Assembly: GCA_945787485.1 (NCBI GenBank) | Contig: CALZHV010000043.1 | Coordinates: 1-14,211 of the forward strand | Direction: 5' to 3' | Source of the DNA: an uncultured Lachnospiraceae bacterium | GTDB taxonomy: Bacteria; Bacillota; Clostridia; Lachnospirales; Lachnospiraceae | Length of the DNA: 14,211 bases | Shown: positions 7,120 through 13,823 of the stretch, in pieces | Position numbering within the stretch: position 1 is the first letter of the stretch | Layout: every line of letters begins with the position of its first letter | Position numbers and translations under genes: made by a program | Notes under the pieces: generated by a model | Seen by the model: the letters and a program-made list of their open reading frames with translations, nothing else | What the model was told of the DNA's origin: nothing | Database searches by the model: none

Positions 7120-7148
7120 TTGTAAAAAATGCCACAAAGGAGTAAAAT
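7120..7148 (+). promoter_or_regulatory. Candidate vegetative promoter of the rnf operon
   Basis: TTGTAA (7120-7125) and TAAAAT (7143-7148) are separated by exactly 17 nt and match the -35 and -10 consensus at 4/6 and 5/6. Transcription would begin near 7155, giving a leader of about 45 nt. That leader contains GTTTTTT (7158-7164) and AAAAAAC (7179-7185), which can pair 7 bp. The 129-bp gap after the GH1 gene has no convincing terminator, so read-through from upstream remains possible. Confidence 0.5.
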
Positions 7149-7198
7149 ATAGCTAGTGTTTTTTAACGGAATTTTACGAAAAAACGGGGTTAAATAAT

Positions 7199-8515
7199 AT
7201 GAGTTTTACTTTTAAAGGTGGTATTCATCCATATGAGGGCAAAGAACTCACTATGGACAAAGAAGTTATTGAATATCTCCCGAAGGGAGATATGGTATTT
7301 CCACTTAGTCAGCATATCGGTGCTCCGGCGAAGCCTGTCGTAAAAAAAGGGGACAGAGTACTTGTCGGACAACTGATTGCTGAAGCAGGTGGATTTGTTT
7401 CTGCGAATATTCATTCATCTGTGTCAGGAACAGTCAAAGTCATAGAACCAAGACTTACGTCTTCAGGTTCGAAAGTAAATTCCATTGTAATTGAAAACGA
7501 CGGAAAGTATGAGTCTGTGGAATTTGTACCTAACAATACACCTGTTGGTGAGCTTAAGAAAGAAGAAATTCTTGAAGCAATCAAAGCCGCCGGTGTAGTT
7601 GGTATGGGAGGTGCGGGATTCCCGACTAACGTAAAGCTTTCTCCAAAAAATGCTGATGAAATCGATACAATTATTATCAATGCATCGGAGTGTGAGCCAT
7701 ATCTTACTTCTGATTACAGAAGACTTATGGAAGAAGCGGATAAGGTAATAGAAGGGCTTAGAATCGCACTTCGACTTTTTGACGGAGCAAAGGGAATTAT
7801 TGCCGTTGAAGACAATAAACCAAAGGCGATAAAGCTTTTGCAGGAGAAGCTTAAGGATGATCCTGATATAAAGGTCAACAAGATGAAAACAAAGTATCCT
7901 GAGGGTGCTGAGAGACAGTTGATATATGCTAACACAAAAAGATATATAAATTGCAAGATGCTTCCTGCAGATGTTGGTTGTATAGTTCATAATGTAGATA
8001 CTGCATATGCAATATGTGAGGCAGTAAGAGAGGGTAAGCCTCTTATAGACAGAATAGTAACGGTTTCAGGTGATGCGATACAAAATCCTTGTAACTTCCT
8101 TGTAAGAACAGGTACTAATTTTGCTGAGCTTATAGAAGCTGCAGGCGGTTTTAAGTCTGAACCTGAAAAGATAATTGCAGGTGGTCCGATGATGGGAAAA
8201 GCTGTTTATCAGACTGATATTCCTATTACAAAAGGAGCATCGGCAATTCTTTGTATGACTAAGGATGAAGTGGCGGAAAATGAACCCGGTGCATGTATTA
8301 GATGCGGAAGATGCGTGTCTGTATGTCCGGGAAGAGTTATGCCAAATGCACTTGCCGATTGTGTTGAACACAACGATATTGAAGGCTTTCTTGAAGGTAA
8401 TGGTATGGAATGCTGTGAATGTGGCTGCTGTTCATATATTTGTCCGGCAAAAAGACATCTTACTCAGACTATTGCAGGTACAAGAAAGCTTGTACTTGCG
8501 AGTAAAAAGAAATAG
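7199..8515 (+). CDS. rnfC: Rnf complex subunit RnfC (NADH-binding)
   Basis: RnfC is the cytoplasmic subunit that binds NAD(H) and FMN and exchanges electrons with RnfB's ferredoxin-side clusters. The 438-residue form is typical of Clostridia and lacks the long C-terminal repeats of the enterobacterial protein. Order of parts: N-terminal barrel-sandwich domain (FKGGIHP at 5-11, about 1-100); nucleotide-binding domain with GMGGAGFPT (135-143), NASECEPYLTSD and YPEGAERQL (233-241); a SLBB-like region (about 285-335); and two [4Fe-4S] motifs, Cys366/369/372/376 and Cys405/408/411/415. The ribosome binding site before the ATG is poor (CGGGG at 7185-7189, 9 nt upstream), and a better AAAGGAG at 7136-7142 is too far away. 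The N-terminus matches the family, so the start is kept. Confidence 0.96.
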   Translation: MSFTFKGGIHPYEGKELTMDKEVIEYLPKGDMVFPLSQHIGAPAKPVVKKGDRVLVGQLIAEAGGFVSANIHSSVSGTVKVIEPRLTSSGSKVNSIVIENDGKYESVEFVPNNTPVGELKKEEILEAIKAAGVVGMGGAGFPTNVKLSPKNADEIDTIIINASECEPYLTSDYRRLMEEADKVIEGLRIALRLFDGAKGIIAVEDNKPKAIKLLQEKLKDDPDIKVNKMKTKYPEGAERQLIYANTKRYINCKMLPADVGCIVHNVDTAYAICEAVREGKPLIDRIVTVSGDAIQNPCNFLVRTGTNFAELIEAAGGFKSEPEKIIAGGPMMGKAVYQTDIPITKGASAILCMTKDEVAENEPGACIRCGRCVSVCPGRVMPNALADCVEHNDIEGFLEGNGMECCECGCCSYICPAKRHLTQTIAGTRKLVLASKKK

Positions 8516-8527
8516 GGGGATAAGATA

Positions 8528-10177
8528 ATGAGTGAAAATTTAAATTTAAAAATTTCTTCATCTCCTCATGTCAGAAGCAAAACTTCAACATCTGATGTGA
8601 TGTTTGATGTACTCATTGCACTTACACCGGCAGCAGCCTTTGGACTTTATCAGTTCGGATGGCATTCAGCATTGCTTATGCTTGTGTGTATTGCATGCTG
8701 TGTGGGATTTGAAGCTTTATTTCAAAAAATAGTAAAAAAGAAAATAACGGTGCTTGATTTTTCAGCTGCTGTAACAGGTTTACTGCTTGCAATGAATCTT
8801 CCGCCTGAGCTTCCTGTATGGATGGCTGTAATTGGTTCGTTCTTTGCAATAATAGTTGTTAAACAGCTTTTTGGCGGACTCGGTCAGAATTTCATGAATC
8901 CTGCATTGGCAGCGAGATGCTTTATGCTGTTATCTTTTTCAAAGCAGATGACAACATTTACATATGACGGAGTAACGGCTGCTACACCTCTTACTATTTT
9001 AAAAGCAGGAGGAGATGTTAATATCAAGGATATGTTCTTTGGTTTTACAGGAGGAACAATTGGTGAGACATCTGCCATAGCACTTCTTATTGGTGCGGTT
9101 TATCTTCTTATCAAGAAGGTAATAAGCCCGAAGATACCGCTTATTTACATAGGCACATTTGCAGCTTGTATAGCTATTTATGCTACAGTAAAGGATTACA
9201 ATGTTGCTCAATATACACTTGCACACCTTTTCGGTGGAGGTCTCATGCTCGGTGCATGGTTCATGGCAACGGATTATGTTACATCACCAATTACATCACT
9301 TGGCAAAATAATATATGCCGTTATTTTGGGATTGTTAACATTTGTGCTTAGAATTTTTGGCAGCGGAGCAGAAGGCGTTTCATATGCAATAATAATTTCA
9401 AACATTCTTGTACCTCTTATCGAAAAATTTACTGTACCTGCAGCATTTGGCGAAGGAGCGGAAATCAAGGATAAAAAGGCACACAGGCAAGAATTGAAGG
9501 AAGAGAAGAAAGCCCAAAAGGAAGCTTCGACGGATAACGAGGTAAAAGAAAAAGATAAATTTGACTTTAAGGGCATTATGAAAGCTATTGTTGCTATCTG
9601 TATCATTACTTTGGTTATGGGTGCCGCACTCGGTGTCGTATACAATGTTACAAAGGACCCTATTGAGAAGGCAAATGAAAAGGCTAAGACAGAAGCGTAC
9701 AAGGAAGTATTTCCTGATGCTTATGAAGTAAGAAATCCGGAGCTTGATTTGACGGAGATAAATGATGTTATCAAAGAGATGGGATATACGCACGATACCA
9801 TTGATGAATTAAATATAGCAATTGATGAAAATAAAAACCTTATCGGTTATGTATTTGTAGTAACGGATGACAATGGTTACGGTGGCGAAATTCAGATGGT
9901 AATAGGCTTTAGAAATGATGGAACGGTAACAGGTATTTCATTCCTGTCAATAAACGAAACAGTAGGTCTTGGAATGGAGGCTACAAGCGAAGAATTTAAA
10001 AAGCAGTTTGTAGGAAAGTCAAGTACCGGAATCACATACACAAAGCAGGGCGCTGTACTTGAAAATCAGGTAGATGCACTTTCAGGTGCCACAATTACAA
10101 CATCTGCCGTATGTGATGGTGTAAATGCAGCCATGAGTATTATGGAAGCATTGAAGGGAGGCGCTACAGGTGAATAA
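8528..10177 (+). CDS. rnfDG: RnfD-RnfG fusion, membrane FMN subunits of the Rnf complex
   Basis: One uninterrupted 549-residue protein contains two Rnf subunits that are normally separate. Residues 1-305 are RnfD: many membrane spans, GGLGQNFMNPALAARCF, and DGVTAATPL with Thr153 as the expected covalent FMN site. Residues 306-348 are a Lys/Glu-rich linker. Residues 349-372 form a membrane anchor and 373-549 the RnfG extracytoplasmic FMN-binding domain, with DALSGATITT giving Thr522 as its FMN site. RnfD normally ends, and RnfG normally begins, in the cytoplasm, so the fusion is topologically sensible. Both flavins need an ApbE flavin transferase, not present in the window. GGGGGA (8515-8520) precedes the ATG. 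The next gene overlaps the 3' end by 8 bp. Met351 matches a normal RnfG start and has a weak AAGGG before it, so a free RnfG could also be made. Confidence 0.95.
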   Translation: MSENLNLKISSSPHVRSKTSTSDVMFDVLIALTPAAAFGLYQFGWHSALLMLVCIACCVGFEALFQKIVKKKITVLDFSAAVTGLLLAMNLPPELPVWMAVIGSFFAIIVVKQLFGGLGQNFMNPALAARCFMLLSFSKQMTTFTYDGVTAATPLTILKAGGDVNIKDMFFGFTGGTIGETSAIALLIGAVYLLIKKVISPKIPLIYIGTFAACIAIYATVKDYNVAQYTLAHLFGGGLMLGAWFMATDYVTSPITSLGKIIYAVILGLLTFVLRIFGSGAEGVSYAIIISNILVPLIEKFTVPAAFGEGAEIKDKKAHRQELKEEKKAQKEASTDNEVKEKDKFDFKGIMKAIVAICIITLVMGAALGVVYNVTKDPIEKANEKAKTEAYKEVFPDAYEVRNPELDLTEINDVIKEMGYTHDTIDELNIAIDENKNLIGYVFVVTDDNGYGGEIQMVIGFRNDGTVTGISFLSINETVGLGMEATSEEFKKQFVGKSSTGITYTKQGAVLENQVDALSGATITTSAVCDGVNAAMSIMEALKGGATGE

Positions 10178-10856
10178 GATAACAGACAGATTATACAATG
10201 GTGTTATTAAAGAAAATCCGACATTTGTACAGATGCTTGGAATGTGTCCTACTCTTGCGGTTACAACTTCTGCCATAAACGGAGCAGGTATGGGACTTGC
10301 AACAATGGCGATACTTGTCATGAGTAACTTCCTTATTTCGTTATTAAGAAAGGTTATTCCGGACAAAGTAAGAATACCTGCATTTATCGTAATAATAGCA
10401 TCGTTTGTTACATTAGTGCAGTTTATTATGCAGGCATACGTTCCGGGACTTTACAGCAGTCTTGGTATATTTATTCCGCTTATCGTTGTAAACTGTATCA
10501 TCCTCGGAAGAGCAGAAAGCTATGCTTCAAAAAATCCTGTTATACCTTCAATCTTTGACGGAATCGGAATGGGACTTGGATTTACAGTGGGACTTACAAT
10601 TATAGGTATGGTAAGAGAGTTACTTGGAACAGGTTCAATATTTGGTTTCAGAGTTTTACCTGAAAGCGTTGACACTATTTCAATATTTGTACTTGCGCCG
10701 GGAGCATTCTTTGTGCTTGCATTTGTAATAGCAATCATGAATAAGATTAACATAGTAAAAGCAAAGAAGAACGGTGAAGAACCTGAGCTTTGTGATTTAG
10801 CAGACTGTGCACATTGTCAAAATACTATGTGCAACGGAAAAGGAAAGGAGGAGTAA
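10170..10856 (+). CDS. rnfE: Rnf complex subunit RnfE, with a cysteine-rich tail
   Basis: RnfE is an integral membrane subunit that, with RnfA, holds the intramembrane iron site and conducts electrons across the membrane during ion pumping. The 228-residue protein has about six membrane segments and the paired cysteines of the family: Cys26 in GMCPTLAV and Cys109 in VVNCIILGRAE. It starts with GTG at 10170, overlapping rnfDG by 8 bp, with GGGAGG about 8 nt upstream. After the last membrane span the C-terminus carries a hydrophilic tail with Cys208, Cys213, Cys216 and Cys221 (C-x4-C-x2-C-x4-C), on the cytoplasmic side if topology follows the family. Such a set could bind a metal or an iron-sulfur cluster, but this is inference. 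rnfA follows 6 bp later. Confidence 0.95.
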   Translation: MNKITDRLYNGVIKENPTFVQMLGMCPTLAVTTSAINGAGMGLATMAILVMSNFLISLLRKVIPDKVRIPAFIVIIASFVTLVQFIMQAYVPGLYSSLGIFIPLIVVNCIILGRAESYASKNPVIPSIFDGIGMGLGFTVGLTIIGMVRELLGTGSIFGFRVLPESVDTISIFVLAPGAFFVLAFVIAIMNKINIVKAKKNGEEPELCDLADCAHCQNTMCNGKGKEE

Positions 10857-10862
10857 TAAAAC

Positions 10863-11438
10863 ATGAAAATAATTTTATTGGCTCTTTCCGCCGCTTTTGT
10901 AAATAATGTAGTTTTAAGTCAGTTTATGGGTATTTGTCCGTTCCTGGGTGTTTCAAAGAAAATCAGCACTGCAGCAGGAATGGGTGGCGCGGTAGTATTT
11001 GTAATGACAATCGCATCTACCGTAACGAGTCTCATTTACAGCTTTATTTTAAAACCTCTTGATCTTGAATTTTTAAATACGATTGTATTTATTCTTGTAA
11101 TAGCAGCTCTTGTACAGTTTGTAGAGATGTTTTTGAAGAAAGTAATACCATCACTGTATCAGGCACTTGGCGTTTACCTGCCGCTTATTACAACAAACTG
11201 TGCAGTACTTGGTGTTGCACTCACAAATGTTCAAAAGGGATACAGTATCGGTGAATCAATAATTAATGGTATTTTTACTGCTGTCGGTTTTGCCGTTGCA
11301 ATTATTATTCTTGCAGGTATAAGAGAAAAACTTGAGAAGAGCGATATTCCGGAAAGCTTCAAGGGTGCTCCGATAGTCCTTATTTCAGCAGGACTTATGG
11401 CGATAGCATTTATGGGACTTTCAGGACTAATAAAATAG
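10863..11438 (+). CDS. rnfA: Rnf complex subunit RnfA
   Basis: RnfA is the pseudo-twofold partner of RnfE in the membrane core and shares the intramembrane iron site. The 191 residues are the usual length, with six predicted membrane segments. The conserved cysteines are Cys25 in GICPFLGV and Cys113 in TTNCAVLGVAL. A strong AAAGGAGGAG precedes the ATG, and the start agrees with the family N-terminus (LLALSAAFVNNVVLSQFMG). It sits between rnfE and rnfB, 13 bp before the latter. Nothing unusual was seen. Confidence 0.96.
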   Translation: MKIILLALSAAFVNNVVLSQFMGICPFLGVSKKISTAAGMGGAVVFVMTIASTVTSLIYSFILKPLDLEFLNTIVFILVIAALVQFVEMFLKKVIPSLYQALGVYLPLITTNCAVLGVALTNVQKGYSIGESIINGIFTAVGFAVAIIILAGIREKLEKSDIPESFKGAPIVLISAGLMAIAFMGLSGLIK

Positions 11439-11451
11439 GAGGGATACTTAT

Positions 11452-12240
11452 ATGAATTTTATGTCAGTAGCATTAGCAGCTGCAGTTGTCGGTGTTGTAG
11501 GTATCCTTGCCGGTATCCTGCTCGGAATTGCAAGCGAGAAATTTAAAGTTAAGGTCGATGAAAAAGAGATAAAAATCAGAGAATTGTTACCGGGAAACAA
11601 TTGTGGCGGATGTGGTTATCCGGGGTGTGACGGACTGGCTGCAGCAATTGCCAAAGGTGAAGCAAAAGCAAATGGTTGTCCTGTTGGCGGAGATACAGTT
11701 GCAAATCAGATAGCTGAGATTGTCGGAGGAGATACTTCTTCTGAAAAGAAGGTTGCTTGTGTAAAATGTATCGGTAATTGTGAGAAAGCTAAGGATTCCT
11801 ATGAATATGTCGGACCAATGGATTGCCGACTGGCGGCAAATGCACCGGGTGGCGGACCAAAGGGATGTTCACATGGTTGTTTGGGATTTGGCTCATGTAA
11901 AAGTGTATGTCAGTTTGGTGCCATCACAATTAAAGATGGAATAGCGCTAATTGATAAAGACAAATGTAAATCATGCGGCTTATGTGTATCAGCATGTCCA
12001 AGACATATTATCGAAATGATACCTTACGAGGCACCTGTAATAGTTGAATGTAATTCAAAAGACTTCGGTAAAGAGGTAAAGGCAGTATGTCAGGCTGGCT
12101 GTATCGGATGTGGTATCTGTCAGAAAAATTGTCCGGCAGAGGCAATTAAAGTTGAAAACAATCTTGCGGTAATCGATTATGAAAAGTGTACGGGATGTGG
12201 AACATGCAAGGAAAAATGTCCTGTAAAGATTATCAAATAA
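11452..12240 (+). CDS. rnfB: Rnf complex subunit RnfB (ferredoxin-side iron-sulfur protein)
   Basis: RnfB accepts electrons from reduced ferredoxin on the cytoplasmic face and feeds the complex. The 262 residues start with a membrane anchor (about 4-26). Then come a four-cysteine [4Fe-4S] domain (Cys51, 54, 59, 76 in NNCGGCGYPGCDG); an eight-cysteine stretch (103, 106, 110, 125, 139, 143, 149, 153) able to hold two clusters; and three CxxCxxCxxxCP motifs (172-182, 217-227, 246-256). Up to six clusters are thus possible, in line with clostridial RnfB and more than the proteobacterial form. Cys200 and Cys213 are extra. AGGAGGGA precedes the ATG. It is the last rnf gene, and a long hairpin terminator lies about 140 bp downstream. 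The ion pumped (Na+ or H+) cannot be read from the sequence. Confidence 0.96.
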   Translation: MNFMSVALAAAVVGVVGILAGILLGIASEKFKVKVDEKEIKIRELLPGNNCGGCGYPGCDGLAAAIAKGEAKANGCPVGGDTVANQIAEIVGGDTSSEKKVACVKCIGNCEKAKDSYEYVGPMDCRLAANAPGGGPKGCSHGCLGFGSCKSVCQFGAITIKDGIALIDKDKCKSCGLCVSACPRHIIEMIPYEAPVIVECNSKDFGKEVKAVCQAGCIGCGICQKNCPAEAIKVENNLAVIDYEKCTGCGTCKEKCPVKIIK

Positions 12241-12381
12241 AATGCTTTATAAAAATGCTTCTATCAGGTGATTTTATTAAGGAATAAATTATATAATAAT
12301 AAATCAAGAAAGCATAAATCATGAAAGAATAATTATGAAAAAATAATTCATGAATGGATAAAGAATTAAAGCATAATTCAT
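12241..12381 (+). other. AT-rich gap with short degenerate repeats after rnfB
   Basis: No gene is present. A motif of the type AT(A/T)ATTcATgAAA recurs: ATCATGAAA near 12319, AATAATTATGAAA near 12329, AATAATTCATGAA at 12342-12354 and CATAATTCATAAA near 12372. ATTCATGAAT (12346-12355) is a perfect 10-bp palindrome. AATGCTT occurs twice just after the rnfB stop. These could be protein-binding sites or simply drift in AT-rich DNA. Confidence 0.4.
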
Positions 12382-12405
12382 AAAATAAACGCTACAGCAT
12401 AAAAT
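12377..12405 (+). promoter_or_regulatory. Candidate promoter nested inside the rnf terminator
   Basis: TTCATA (12377-12382) and TAAAAT (12400-12405) are 17 nt apart and match -35 and -10 consensus at 4/6 and 5/6. Transcription would begin near 12412, beyond the left arm of the hairpin, so this transcript would carry the YmxH gene's ribosome binding site unpaired with a leader of roughly 24 nt. Confidence 0.4.
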
Positions 12406-12435
12406 GTATAAATATATGTTGGAGCGTTTATTTTT
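12382..12435 (+). terminator. Long hairpin terminator of the rnf operon, overlapping the next gene's RBS
   Basis: AAAATAAACGCT (12382-12393) pairs perfectly with AGCGTTTATTTT (12423-12434). After an A/G mismatch the stem continues with CAGCATA (12395-12401) against TATGTTG (12415-12421), including one G-U pair, leaving a 13-nt loop. The descending arm ends in TTTATTTTT, directly before the ATG at 12436. The A-tract on the left suggests bidirectional action. GGAG at 12421-12424, the ribosome binding site of the next gene, lies in the stem. Confidence 0.8.
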
Positions 12436-12693
12436 ATGCGATTTATGGATCTGAGGGAAAAGGAAGTCATAAACTGTAAAAACTGTAAGCGGCTTGGATA
12501 TGTAGCAGATATCGATTTTGATTGCACAAATGGTACAATTCTTGCTATAATAGTACCTGGACCGGGTAAAATTTTCTCGTGTCTGGGGTCGTGTACCGAA
12601 TACTATATAAAGCTTTGTAATATTGTCCGTATTGGACCGGACATAGTACTTGTTGATATAGAAGAATGCGACATAAGGAAAATAGATAAATAA
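12436..12693 (+). CDS. ymxH: YlmC/YmxH family PRC-barrel protein
   Basis: This 85-residue protein belongs to the small PRC-barrel family called YlmC/YmxH, found in spore-forming Firmicutes and linked by name to sporulation, without a defined biochemical role. Diagnostic segments are the N-terminus MRFMDLREKEVIN, KRLGYVADIDFD, the central IVPGPGK and IGPDIVLVDIE near the end. Seven cysteines (14, 17, 30, 49, 53, 61, 78) are many for its size; Cys14 and Cys17 form a CxxC. The start at 12436 fits the family. Its ribosome binding site GGAG (12421-12424) is 11 nt upstream and lies within the rnf terminator hairpin, so read-through mRNA should be poorly translated. nrdR follows 16 bp downstream, so the two probably share a transcript. 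Confidence 0.87.
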   Translation: MRFMDLREKEVINCKNCKRLGYVADIDFDCTNGTILAIIVPGPGKIFSCLGSCTEYYIKLCNIVRIGPDIVLVDIEECDIRKIDK

Positions 12694-12709
12694 GGGAGAA
12701 AAGAAAAAC

Positions 12710-13165
12710 ATGAGATGTCCGTTTTGTGGAGATGACAATACAAGAGTTATTGATTCAAGACCGGCTGATGATAATCAGGCAATCAGAAGAAGAAGACAAT
12801 GTGATGAGTGCGGAAAAAGATTTACCACTTATGAGAAGGTTGAGACTATACCTCTTATAGTTATAAAAAAGGATAAAAACAGAGAGACTTATGACCGTTC
12901 AAAAATTGAATCAGGTGTAGTTCGTTCGTGTCATAAACGACCTGTTTCTGCCGGAGCAATTGAAAAATGCATAGATGATATTGAAGCACAGATTTTTAAT
13001 CTTGAAGTGAAAGAAATATCAAGTAACGAAATCGGTGAAATCGTTATGGATCAGATAAAGGAACTTGACCAGGTTGCATATGTAAGATTTGCATCTGTTT
13101 ACAGAGAGTTCAAGGATGTAAATACATTTATGAGCGAGTTAAAGAAGCTTTTAGATAACAAATAA
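12710..13165 (+). CDS. nrdR: Transcriptional repressor NrdR
   Basis: NrdR is the ATP/dATP-sensing repressor of ribonucleotide reductase genes. The 151-residue length is standard. The N-terminal zinc ribbon has Cys3 and Cys6 in MRCPFC and Cys31 and Cys34 in CDECGKRF. The basic DNA-binding stretch RRRRQ lies just before the second pair. An ATP-cone domain covers about residues 49-139 (VIKKDKNRETYDRSKIESG, and QVAYVRFASVYREFKDV towards the end). AAGGGAG lies about 11 nt before the ATG. No ribonucleotide reductase gene or obvious NrdR box pair was seen in the window, so its targets are elsewhere. It sits between the YmxH and YigZ genes in a short co-directional run. Confidence 0.97.
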   Translation: MRCPFCGDDNTRVIDSRPADDNQAIRRRRQCDECGKRFTTYEKVETIPLIVIKKDKNRETYDRSKIESGVVRSCHKRPVSAGAIEKCIDDIEAQIFNLEVKEISSNEIGEIVMDQIKELDQVAYVRFASVYREFKDVNTFMSELKKLLDNK

Positions 13166-13179
13166 AGGAGCATTATAAA

Positions 13180-13800
13180 ATGCCTGATAGTTATATAACA
13201 CTCGTAGAGGGTGGAGTCGGAGAGATAGTTGAAAAAAAATCCAGATTTATAGGCCAGATTGCCCCTGTACAGACAGAAGAAGAAGCTTATGAATTAATAG
13301 AAAAAATTAAAAGGAAGCATTATGATGCAAGACACAATTGCTTTGCTTTTTCTATAGGTGAAGGAATGCCTACCTTAAGATTTTCGGATGACGGTGAGCC
13401 GCAGGGAACGGCGGGAAAGCCTATATTAGAGGTTATAAACGGTTCGGGAATTCATAATATTTGTATTGTGGTTACACGATATTTTGGAGGAACACTTCTT
13501 GGAACAGGCGGACTTGTCAGAGCATATACGGATGCATCTAAGGAAGCGTTAAAAGCATGTACAACCAAGCTTATGCAAAGACTTATACCTTGTGAGATAA
13601 AAACCAATTACAATGATATGGGCAAAATCCAGTATATTTTGAATACAGAAGATGTAAATATCAGGGATACGGTTTTTACTGATGAGGTAATGTTTCAAAT
13701 TGAGATACCTGTTGATATTGCACCGAAGGTAATTAAGGAAATAACGGATGCAACAGGAGCGAGAGCTTTGATTGAACAATTTGATGAAATATTTGGGTAA
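13180..13800 (+). CDS. yigZ: YigZ/IMPACT family protein
   Basis: The 206-residue protein is a full-length member of the YigZ/YvyE family, which shares an N-terminal domain with eukaryotic IMPACT. Its molecular role in bacteria is not firmly set; links to translation and peptidase-like activity have been suggested for relatives. Signature segments are KKSRFIG (19-25), DARHNCFAF (49-57), FSDDGEPQGTAGKP (68-81) and VTRYFGGTLLGTGGLVRAY (98-116). A DUF1949-like C-terminal alpha-beta domain follows from about residue 135. AAGGAG (13165-13170), touching the nrdR stop codon, lies 9 nt before the ATG. It is the last gene of the + strand run and faces a - strand gene 17 bp away. Confidence 0.95.
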   Translation: MPDSYITLVEGGVGEIVEKKSRFIGQIAPVQTEEEAYELIEKIKRKHYDARHNCFAFSIGEGMPTLRFSDDGEPQGTAGKPILEVINGSGIHNICIVVTRYFGGTLLGTGGLVRAYTDASKEALKACTTKLMQRLIPCEIKTNYNDMGKIQYILNTEDVNIRDTVFTDEVMFQIEIPVDIAPKVIKEITDATGARALIEQFDEIFG

Positions 13801-13823
13801 ATAATAGCATTTATATTTTACCC
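13795..13823. other. Small hairpin joining the stop codons of two convergent genes
   Basis: GGGTAAA (13795-13801) and TTTACCC (13817-13823) form a 7-bp stem around a 15-nt loop. The yigZ stop (13798-13800) and the complement of the - strand gene's stop (13818-13820) lie in opposite arms. No T-run follows, so termination here would be weak. Confidence 0.45.

Noticed and set aside
7136..7142. AAAGGAG as a ribosome binding site for a short leader peptide before rnfC
   Set aside because: No ATG, GTG or TTG follows at a usable distance before stops; it overlaps the spacer of the candidate promoter and is probably chance.
7463..7990. 175-codon - strand open frame opposite rnfC
   Set aside because: It lies entirely antisense to a well-conserved gene, has no ribosome binding site or recognisable domain, and has the biased composition of a shadow frame.
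9274..9702. 142-codon - strand open frame opposite the RnfDG linker
   Set aside because: It is antisense to the fusion gene, lacks a start signal and matches no family I recognise. It does not explain the fusion.
12319..12738. 139-codon - strand open frame across the rnf terminator and YmxH gene
   Set aside because: It runs across a strong terminator and antisense to a recognised gene; low-complexity Tyr/Ile/Phe-rich composition is typical of AT-rich shadow frames.
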